A stretch of DNA of 6,555 bases, from positions 1-6,555 of the forward strand of contig DDBO01000091.1 of assembly GCA_002332755.1 (NCBI GenBank), given 5' to 3'. Positions 1 through 6,555 of the stretch are shown one piece after another. Under the pieces are notes generated by a model, which was given only the letters and a program-made list of their open reading frames with translations, was not told where the DNA came from and searched no databases. A program made the position numbers and the translations under genes. Source of the stretch: Bacteroidales bacterium UBA2030 (GTDB lineage Bacteria; Bacteroidota; Bacteroidia; Bacteroidales; TTA-H9). Within the stretch, counting starts at the first letter, position 1, and the number at the start of each line of letters is the position of its first letter.

Positions 1-1291
1 CAGGAGGCTGGGCAGTATGTACGAAAAGCTCGCCCTGGGCGGGGTTGGGCCAGAGGGTAAGGTATTCTCCGGGCGCTGAAGGGGTATCTTCCTTCTGGCC
101 CACCCAACAGAGGTTGGGAGCCTCGCAGCCCAGGCTGTCCACTACCATCAGCCAGGCTTTGTCGGCTCTTCCTGCAGCGGCCAGAAAGTGGTTGGGGGTT
201 TCAGCGATGTCGGAAATGTAAGTCATTGCCGAGCTTTCCATGTATTTTCTGAACCAGTGCCACTCGCCGTTGGGCCCGCAATGTAACATGAATGCACCAT
301 ATGTGTTCGGGTTATAATAAGGTGAGTCATAGTCTCCCCCTATAACAAAATTTCCGTCGCTGAGTTGGGTTATACTTTCGGTGTACCAACCTTCGTTAGT
401 AGTCGGAGCCTGATCATTATATATGCCCTTTTTGTCTATATTAACTCCGCTGAGATCATACTGATATAAGGTAAGAGCATGTTCAAACTGGCTATATTCT
501 TCAAAGAGCTTAATATGCTGGCTAATAGAGTCGTAGAATATAAAATAGCTTAATGAGCAAGAATATTCAGGAACATACCCTGGAACAGTTATTTTTTTGT
601 AACCATTAGGCTTGCTTATATAAATATATGTAGAGATATTATTTTGCTGGTACCAATCCATCCAACGAACCTGAAAAACAATCGGGTATTCTTTTGAGTT
701 AATAGCTGCAATATCATCGATTTGATAAATTTCTTTAACTGTCATATAACTTGTTGACGAGGGTTTAGGATGTACCCGGTAATCGATGATGTTGCCGAGG
801 GTATCGAGGGTCAGGACCTTTAAAGAATCATCAGTTCGCAGATAAGTGATGATGACCGTGTCGGAATAGGTTGTACTGGCGAAATAAGTGCCTGAAGCAA
901 TAATTTTATCGTCGTAATACCTGACCCAGAGGGTATCGAGGTTTAAATTGATTTTTGCAATAAAGGGAACCATATTGTTGTTGAAATTATAACTCATGCC
1001 TACACACAATATATTATTATCCAATGTTTTATATATTTTAAAGGCATGGTTGAAAGGTCTAGGGAAAGGGACGGGCCGGGTGCGAAGGGTGTCGCCGGCG
1101 AAATTTAATTTCAGCAGCCGCTGACTTCTGGCAATAATATAAACCGAGTCGTAAACTTTAATTTGACTATAATAGTAGTAATAAGGGTAAACCCTGTTGA
1201 TATAGGAGGGCTGGGCGGGGGCATGGAGGGAGAACAGCGTAAGCAGAAAGAGAGCCCCTCTGAGAAAATGATTGGAAAATAAGCGCTTCAT
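1..1291 (-). CDS. T9SS-secreted propeller-like protein (3' partial)
   Basis: This is an exported protein of unknown function, read as 430 uninterrupted codons from ATG (1291-1289) to the left edge. The start is supported by a textbook signal peptide: basic MKR, a hydrophobic core around residues 12-21 (GALFLLTLFS), and cleavage after A26 in HAPA|Q, matching the Bacteroidota preference for Gln at mature position 1. A Tyr run (YPYYYY, 35-40) follows. The body (about 30-390) has short beta-strand repeats with NLDTLWVRYY, LTLDTLGN and DGNFVIGGDYD, like the loosely conserved propeller proteins often seen as T9SS cargo. Near 380-389 WLMVVDSLGC is a typical last strand of that family. LTLWPNPAQGEL (411-422) opens a type A T9SS sorting domain, with Trp where Tyr is usual; the window edge cuts it, so probably some 50-60 residues are missing. 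The gene lies 21 bases downstream of the large gene on the same strand, suggesting one transcript and a shared location. Confidence 0.92.
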   Translation of the reverse strand, partial: MKRLFSNHFLRGALFLLTLFSLHAPAQPSYINRVYPYYYYYSQIKVYDSVYIIARSQRLLKLNFAGDTLRTRPVPFPRPFNHAFKIYKTLDNNILCVGMSYNFNNNMVPFIAKINLNLDTLWVRYYDDKIIASGTYFASTTYSDTVIITYLRTDDSLKVLTLDTLGNIIDYRVHPKPSSTSYMTVKEIYQIDDIAAINSKEYPIVFQVRWMDWYQQNNISTYIYISKPNGYKKITVPGYVPEYSCSLSYFIFYDSISQHIKLFEEYSQFEHALTLYQYDLSGVNIDKKGIYNDQAPTTNEGWYTESITQLSDGNFVIGGDYDSPYYNPNTYGAFMLHCGPNGEWHWFRKYMESSAMTYISDIAETPNHFLAAAGRADKAWLMVVDSLGCEAPNLCWVGQKEDTPSAPGEYLTLWPNPAQGELFVHTAQPP

Positions 1292-1312
1292 GGGAGTAAG
1301 GATTTAAAAGGG
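1292..1312 (-). promoter_or_regulatory. Short intergenic gap with translation start region of the downstream gene
   Basis: Only 21 bases separate the TAA of the large gene from the ATG of the next. The gap has no AGGAGG-like sequence at the usual distance. It has an A/T-rich patch (atttaaaa on the plus strand, 1302-1309) about 10-18 bases before the ATG, as is usual for Bacteroidota, where initiation depends little on Shine-Dalgarno pairing. There is no inverted repeat and no room for a separate promoter, so co-transcription is likely. Confidence 0.55.
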
Positions 1313-4300
1313 TTAATAAATAACAATTGGTTTAGAAAACAACAGCGAACGACGTCCTGAGAGAGTAAGGGTGTAGGTACCCGGATTGAGGACCGGCAGC
1401 AGCAAAAAGAGTTCGTCAGCCTGAGTATGGAGTGTTCTGCGTAAAACAGGCTTTGCGTCAGAGGAGAAAATAATTAACTGAGCCGGAAATTCCTGAGAGT
1501 CAAAACTGTATTTTAAGATTAAATAATGATGCGCCGGATTTGGATAAATTTCTGCGGAGTTTTTAAGCGATGGGAAGGCTTTGGCGAGAGAATTTAGTTT
1601 TTTGCCTTTTTTTAGCGAGGGTTGAGGCAAAATATAGGGTTCTTCGTAATCGGCCAGCTGATTGGCCACCAAAATGTTGAGAGCCTGCATAGCTGCCCGG
1701 GTACCTTCGGCTCCAGTTATTTGCCAAAGCATCTGGGTAGAGCTGGAATCAGTGCTGATCCAGGGGGCACCGCTTTCAGCCCGGTTTTTGAGCAGGGTAA
1801 AAAGCTGATACTGAGCTTCAGCCTCACTTTGCAGGAAACCGTCCGTTTCGGGCAGGGAAGGCACCTGCTGAATAACCTGCAGACTTTGCTGGGCATGACC
1901 TTCGCTGAGAAGCTTTGAAGCCAGAAGGAATTTACCCGATGGGAGGGTTTGCTTTTGGAGGAAGCTCTGTAAGCTATCGGAGAGGATTGTATCAGAGGCA
2001 TTCAGATAGGAATCGAGGATAGATGAAAATAGCTGCCCTTGTTTATGTTCTTTATCTGAAAGTTTCATTTCAAGGAGTTCTTTGGGCCCCAGAACATCTT
2101 TATTGTTCATTACTTCTTCTTTCATTTCATCGGGGAAGGGCATCCAGCGTAAATCAAGAGCATCGGCTATTTCGGGCAGTTTGGCACTTTGCGGATTAGC
2201 CACCAGAATGTCTCTGAGGGCAGCATTGGGGAGCAATGTCTCATTCAAAACGCTTTCTTTGAGCGCAGTATCCGAAAGGTAAGGGCTTTTATTCAATAAA
2301 TCCTGATATACAAGAGGAGTCTGTGCCGGTCCCCCTGTTACAATGTTTAACACGGTACCCGGAGTATCACCCCCATCTGTTAGTTGGGCTAATTGCTGAC
2401 GGCTGAGGGCGACACTATCGGTGATTGCGTAAAACGTATCTTTTAATTCTTCCACATTGTCGCTGCCGGAAGGTATAATCGAAGGACAACAAGTTTGCCG
2501 GTTAAAACTAAAGTTAGTCTCCTGATAGGTTAACAATGCCGGGGCATTTGTGCTGGGGCGCAACCGATCACCGTAGATAATGTCGGGTATCTTGGCATGA
2601 AAATACGTAACGGCTTTAGCAACTTTATTACCAAAAAAGAATCCAATAGATTTGTTTGCAACAGGAGACCCAGTAAAAATGTTATTGCCCAGCAACAGGC
2701 AGTTTAGGTTGCTTCCCTGATTTGCTTTAATTCCCTGATCATCCTCTGAAGTTACAGAGGTAATAGCAATATCGTTTTTCCCACCCATAAATTCATTACA
2801 TTGAATGAATAGTCCTTTGCTGCCATCGCTGCTACGGTTGCGGTTTTGAGCCAAAATACCTATGCTTAGATTTTTAAAAGTATTGTTGTAAATGAGGTTG
2901 TTTTCTGTACCAGAGTTATTTACGACCAGCCCGATTGTAACAGCCGGCTGATTTAATGGATTGAATTGCATCGTATCGTTTTTAAAAATATTCTCAGTTA
3001 CAGAATAGTCGGTGCAATGGTCGAGATAAATGCCCGCAAAGGGTTTGATGGTAATTGTATCAGTAGGGTTAACATAGAAATATGAACGCCAGATTTTGGG
3101 GTGGGTCATGCCTGAGAGATAAATCCCTGTCAGACACTTTCTGAATAAGGCTTTATTCACGAAAACAGCACGGTTGGCAGCTATGGCGGTTGCTCTGATG
3201 CCGTATTTAAGATTATAGAAGGTATTTTTCAAGTCCAAGGTATCTTTCACCGTGAATTGGGCATGATTGGCCAGAATTCCGGTAGATAAGGGCCAGGCGA
3301 AAACCGTAGTATCGGAGATGAAAATATTTCTGTAGAATTTAACCCCCTCGTTGTCATTTAAAAGAATGTGGGCATAAGGGTAAACAGGCGTACCTTTGAG
3401 CAAGCCTGAGGTTTTAAAGGTGCATGCCATGAAGATATCTTTTCGTCTTTGCCTGGAAGGCCCTATATTAAGGTCGATGTAATTGTTTTCGAATACTGCA
3501 TAGCTGGCCTTGATAATGCCACCCGTATAACCTGTAGGTACAGAATACTGAGCACCTGCGCTGCCATCAGGCACATAATCATCCAAAACTGTGGCAATAG
3601 CAGTGTGTGCATTTTCGATGCTTGTCTTAAAGTTGCTGTTGTATCCATTTATTTCAACTACCCCATGTTGGCTAAGATCGCTGAAAGAAGCATTGGGATT
3701 GCCTTTTACGCGGATGCCAAGCCAGCGATCTCCGCAATGATTGGTGATCTGGGAATAAGGCTGGATGATAAGCTTACCCCCTTTTTCCACAAATATTCCT
3801 TTGTCTTTCATCATCTCAATCCTGTAATAGGTCTGGTCGTTGAAGCCGCCTATAATCAGGGTGCCTTTTACTATTACATGGCCCTTTACAACCTTTATGA
3901 CAGGCGAGCCGGCCGAATTGATTTTCCATTCGACGGTTGAGCCAGCCGCTATTATTTCATCACTGGCATTAAAGCAATCGAGGGAAGTTTCCCAAAAACC
4001 CCTTCCGAAAGTAGCAGCCCGCAGTTTTCGGGCTGTAGGATTATATTCCAGATCGGTAACAATGCACCGGGGCAGTCCGTTGCTGAACTGAATCCAGTTT
4101 TGCTGGGGGATATCAGCATTTTCGTACATCCATACGCCTGCATCGTTGCCCAGAAAGAGAGAAACAATACCCGTCTGGCTGTTTTTTACCGCTATCAGGG
4201 TATTGATAGGGAGGTTGGGCAAACCTGCGCAGGAGAAATAATGCCAGGTGCTGCCTCCATCGTTGGTATAAATAATGCGATGGTTCTCACTCCCTGGCTC

Positions 4301-6555
4301 CGAAAAACATCCTATAGATATCCATACCTTCAGCGCATTGTCGGGATGAATGGTTATATCGGTAAGGGGGTTGTATGCCAGGCTCTTAATCAAAACTGAA
4401 TCGGGGTAGGCTGTGGTTAGCACCAGATCGTTCCAGGTAGTACCTCCATCGGTACTTTTCCAGACTTTTCGAAAGATTTTGAAAAAATTAGTATCATTTA
4501 ATGCACTTCCTGTTTTCCAATGAGGCTCACTGTAGCCTATAAACATGATGTTGCTATTGGAGGGGGCTATGGCAAGGGCAGCCATTTTCTGGCCTTTTTC
4601 CAATAGTGATTTACTAAATTGGGTTAAATTCTGCCATGCATCAATATTAATGGCATAATTTGATCCGATGGTTCCGCGCCATAAGTCATGATAACCCACA
4701 TAAAGATAATTAGGCTGATCGGGGTTTATCAGCATAGGCCTGTCGTTGAGGGTGGGTTGTTCCCTTATTTGACTAGGCATCCCCGGAATAGTGTTAGATA
4801 AATTAAACCAGGAATTACCCCCATCGGTGGTTTTTAATATATCAGGGTCTCCACCATTTATGGTAAGATATGCCACATTTTTGTTGAGCGGATGGTATAC
4901 AATATCGTAGGCATCACCTGAGGCAGAATGATACCATTTTTTACCATTGGGGTCACGAACAAAACCTGAGTTATCCTGGGCTCCCCCTCCGAATGCAAAG
5001 GGATCGCCGGAAGGGCTTCCAATGCCGTATAACTGAGTAATGTTTAACCCTAATCCATTGATATTTTTAAAACTGAGGACAGGATTTCCTTCCGTACCTT
5101 TTAATACTCCTCTGGAAACGCCCCCATCGTTTCCTGCAAATATATACTCATTGCCCTGTCCGTCGAGCGCTATTTTAAGGGCCCGGGTGTCCACATGATA
5201 ATTAGGACCAAAAATTGAGCTTTGCGGGGGATAATAATGATAGGCAGCTATGGGGTTGGTTCGGGCATCCACCACATCCAGGGTAAAACCACCTATATAG
5301 AATACATTGCTGAATTTACGGGAGAGTTCAAGCTCGTTTCGCCAGATACCAATACCTGAAAAAATTTGATCATAAGAATGGATTACATTACTGTGGGTAT
5401 AAATGGTTTGCCAGTTGTTGCCAGCGGCGTTGAATTTTAAAAGTTTGAAATAATGTATTTCTGGGGTTGTAGAGATATCGCTGAAATTGCCTGAAACGTA
5501 AAGGTCTCCGTTTTGGGGGTCAACCGCAAGCGATAATCTTTCTGCATAGAGCGAGGGATATCCGGGCAGGATGTCGAGCCGGCTTTGTTGCATCTGCAAG
5601 GTGTCGCCACAAAAGATGTTGGTGATTTTCCAGATTTCACTATTATAATAAACACCGTTTTTGTAAATTCCGGTTGAGGCAAGATAGATGGTGTTGAGAT
5701 TCAAAGGGTCAAATTCAATATCGGTAAAAATTTTGATGGTCTCGCCTGCTTTACGTGTAAAAATCCTTTGCCAGCTTGCTCCTGCATTCGGGGATACATA
5801 GATTTTGTTTGTTTTAGAGGAATAATCTCTTCCCTGGCTGCAGAGAGCCACCATGTGTGTGCTGCTGCCTGGCTGGAGTACTAGCCTGCGAATGGCGGCA
5901 TCGTTTTCGGGGAAACCAAGTCGGCTCCAGCTGGCCCCTGCATTTACACTTTTAATGATGCCCACACCATACGAGCGTCCGTAAGTAGAAATGCCTGTGG
6001 CTGCATAGAGGATTTTGGGATTGTTGGGGTCGATAAGGATGTCCTGTACTCCTACATTACTAAAACCATTCCGGTCGGTAATGCACTGCCAGTATTTTCC
6101 GCCGTCGGTAGTTTTCCAGATGCCCGAGGCATTGGTTCCGGCATAGATGGTTTGCAGCGTAGGGTCCGATTCGTCGATGGCCAGGCTTTCAACCAGTCCT
6201 TTAATCTGTCTGTTGTTGAATTCTCCCGGGCCGGCATAGCTCCAGTCGGCAGAATAAAGAGAAGAGTTGCCATCGGCAGCAGGTAGTTGCTCCAGTGCCT
6301 GGGCATACAATTCGTTGGCTTTGGCGATGTCGCCCTTGTGGTCAGGGTGTCCTACCAGGCGGGTGCGCCAGAAATCGGCCCAGCGGTTATACGATTTGTA
6401 ATAACCACTGTGCAGGCGGGCATCTTCATGGCGCTTGAAATAGGCATCCATGACAGAGGTGATTTCATAAAAGTCGGCGCCGGGTGCCATGGCGGCATCA
6501 ATCCACAGGCGGGCTGAGTCGTAGGTCTGGGCGGAAATTATTCCCCCCCCCCCCC
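1313..6555 (-). CDS. Giant T9SS-secreted protein: Asp-box beta-propeller, beta-helix, helical region, type A sorting domain (5' partial)
   Basis: This is a very large exported protein, probably on the cell surface or released; its ligand or activity is unknown. The frame is open through the right edge, so the true start lies outside. The first in-window Met (6490-6488) follows the signal-peptide remnant IISA|Q and is internal. Numbering from that Met (1725 residues): 5-65 is a helical lead-in with YKSYNRWADFW, common in Bacteroidota propeller proteins. About 93-835 is a VPS10/sortilin-like propeller with Asp-boxes at 126-134, 180-188, 232-240, 553-561, 678-686 and 741-749, ending in ATFGRGFWE (826-834). 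About 850-1310 is a right-handed beta-helix rich in Asn-turn repeats (YNNTF, GNNIF). About 1345-1570 is alpha-helical. About 1644-1725 is a type A sorting domain beginning EIYPNPA, ending at TAA (1315-1313). No catalytic site is recognisable, so an enzyme name such as sialidase is unsupported. The class call is firm; the function is open. Confidence 0.93.
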   Translation of the reverse strand, partial: GGGGIISAQTYDSARLWIDAAMAPGADFYEITSVMDAYFKRHEDARLHSGYYKSYNRWADFWRTRLVGHPDHKGDIAKANELYAQALEQLPAADGNSSLYSADWSYAGPGEFNNRQIKGLVESLAIDESDPTLQTIYAGTNASGIWKTTDGGKYWQCITDRNGFSNVGVQDILIDPNNPKILYAATGISTYGRSYGVGIIKSVNAGASWSRLGFPENDAAIRRLVLQPGSSTHMVALCSQGRDYSSKTNKIYVSPNAGASWQRIFTRKAGETIKIFTDIEFDPLNLNTIYLASTGIYKNGVYYNSEIWKITNIFCGDTLQMQQSRLDILPGYPSLYAERLSLAVDPQNGDLYVSGNFSDISTTPEIHYFKLLKFNAAGNNWQTIYTHSNVIHSYDQIFSGIGIWRNELELSRKFSNVFYIGGFTLDVVDARTNPIAAYHYYPPQSSIFGPNYHVDTRALKIALDGQGNEYIFAGNDGGVSRGVLKGTEGNPVLSFKNINGLGLNITQLYGIGSPSGDPFAFGGGAQDNSGFVRDPNGKKWYHSASGDAYDIVYHPLNKNVAYLTINGGDPDILKTTDGGNSWFNLSNTIPGMPSQIREQPTLNDRPMLINPDQPNYLYVGYHDLWRGTIGSNYAINIDAWQNLTQFSKSLLEKGQKMAALAIAPSNSNIMFIGYSEPHWKTGSALNDTNFFKIFRKVWKSTDGGTTWNDLVLTTAYPDSVLIKSLAYNPLTDITIHPDNALKVWISIGCFSEPGSENHRIIYTNDGGSTWHYFSCAGLPNLPINTLIAVKNSQTGIVSLFLGNDAGVWMYENADIPQQNWIQFSNGLPRCIVTDLEYNPTARKLRAATFGRGFWETSLDCFNASDEIIAAGSTVEWKINSAGSPVIKVVKGHVIVKGTLIIGGFNDQTYYRIEMMKDKGIFVEKGGKLIIQPYSQITNHCGDRWLGIRVKGNPNASFSDLSQHGVVEINGYNSNFKTSIENAHTAIATVLDDYVPDGSAGAQYSVPTGYTGGIIKASYAVFENNYIDLNIGPSRQRRKDIFMACTFKTSGLLKGTPVYPYAHILLNDNEGVKFYRNIFISDTTVFAWPLSTGILANHAQFTVKDTLDLKNTFYNLKYGIRATAIAANRAVFVNKALFRKCLTGIYLSGMTHPKIWRSYFYVNPTDTITIKPFAGIYLDHCTDYSVTENIFKNDTMQFNPLNQPAVTIGLVVNNSGTENNLIYNNTFKNLSIGILAQNRNRSSDGSKGLFIQCNEFMGGKNDIAITSVTSEDDQGIKANQGSNLNCLLLGNNIFTGSPVANKSIGFFFGNKVAKAVTYFHAKIPDIIYGDRLRPSTNAPALLTYQETNFSFNRQTCCPSIIPSGSDNVEELKDTFYAITDSVALSRQQLAQLTDGGDTPGTVLNIVTGGPAQTPLVYQDLLNKSPYLSDTALKESVLNETLLPNAALRDILVANPQSAKLPEIADALDLRWMPFPDEMKEEVMNNKDVLGPKELLEMKLSDKEHKQGQLFSSILDSYLNASDTILSDSLQSFLQKQTLPSGKFLLASKLLSEGHAQQSLQVIQQVPSLPETDGFLQSEAEAQYQLFTLLKNRAESGAPWISTDSSSTQMLWQITGAEGTRAAMQALNILVANQLADYEEPYILPQPSLKKGKKLNSLAKAFPSLKNSAEIYPNPAHHYLILKYSFDSQEFPAQLIIFSSDAKPVLRRTLHTQADELFLLLPVLNPGTYTLTLSGRRSLLFSKPIVIY
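6527..6541 (-). other. C-terminal end of the large gene's signal peptide, with cleavage site
   Basis: The codons just upstream of the first in-window Met read I-I-S-A-Q-T-Y-D. Cleavage is expected after Ala (codon 6532-6530), leaving Gln as the first mature residue. This agrees with the known Bacteroidota trend for signal peptidase I substrates to begin with Gln, which is then cyclised to pyroglutamate. The second gene shows the same arrangement (A-P-A|Q). The start codon and basic region lie beyond the right edge. Confidence 0.7.
6543..6555. repeat. Homopolymer run of 13 C (poly-G on the coding strand) at the window end
   Basis: Thirteen consecutive C bases end the window. Read on the minus strand they are in frame with the large gene, giving consecutive Gly codons followed by IISA|Q, so they fall inside the signal peptide. 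The run may extend beyond the edge. A Gly run is unusual in the hydrophobic core of a signal peptide. It may be a genuine slippage-prone tract or a false end of an assembly. Confidence 0.9.

Noticed and set aside
800..940. Repeated plus-strand sequence gggtatcgagg (near 807 and 930)
   Set aside because: The two copies encode the recurring LDTL strand motif in the second gene and reflect the repetitive protein fold, not a DNA repeat with its own function.
1292..1312. Terminator or separate promoter between the two genes
   Set aside because: The gap is 21 bases with no inverted repeat and no space for the Bacteroidota -33/-7 promoter pair.
1622..1918. Other short plus- and minus-strand open frames inside the large gene (such as this one, 3840-4091, 4100-4399, 5437-5682 and 6052-6306)
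   Set aside because: All overlap a well-supported coding frame in another phase and show no recognisable domain or start context.
3449..3940. Plus-strand open frame of 163 codons
   Set aside because: It lies wholly antisense to the beta-helix part of the large gene, which has strong domain evidence. Its translation resembles no family I know and shows no coherent motif or signal. It is a shadow frame.
3986..6214. Sialidase or GH74 glycosidase activity, suggested by the Asp-boxes
   Set aside because: Asp-boxes are a structural blade motif found in many non-enzymatic propellers. I see no sialidase FRIP motif or arginine triad, and I cannot place GH74 catalytic acids, so no enzyme function is claimed.

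Overview
The window carries two protein-coding genes, both on the minus strand, both incomplete, and together filling almost all of it. Both look like exported cargo of the type IX secretion system (T9SS) of a Bacteroidota bacterium. Each has a signal peptide cleavage region ending in Ala before Gln and a C-terminal sorting domain with a YPNPA-like motif, and no usable Shine-Dalgarno sequence is visible before the one start codon present. I cannot name the genus. The 13-base C run exactly at the right end suggests the window reaches a contig end.

Layout in transcription order (right to left): (1) From 6555 to 1313 is a giant secreted protein, open through the right edge, with 1746 codons visible. 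It has a degenerate signal-peptide end, a short helical N-terminal segment, a long Asp-box beta-propeller region of the VPS10/sortilin-like kind, a right-handed parallel beta-helix, an alpha-helical region, and a type A T9SS sorting domain. (2) A 21-base gap at 1312-1292 has no terminator. (3) From 1291 to 1 is a second secreted protein whose 3' end is cut by the left edge just inside its sorting domain. It has a clear signal peptide and a propeller-like body.

The two genes are probably co-transcribed. Both products should cross the inner membrane by Sec, be carried across the outer membrane by T9SS, and end up attached to the cell surface or released. What they bind or do outside the cell cannot be read from the sequence. 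The most interesting point is the poly-G tract (on the coding strand) inside the signal peptide of the large gene. It is either a phase-variation switch or an assembly artefact. There are no RNA genes, mobile elements, CRISPR arrays or credible plus-strand genes.
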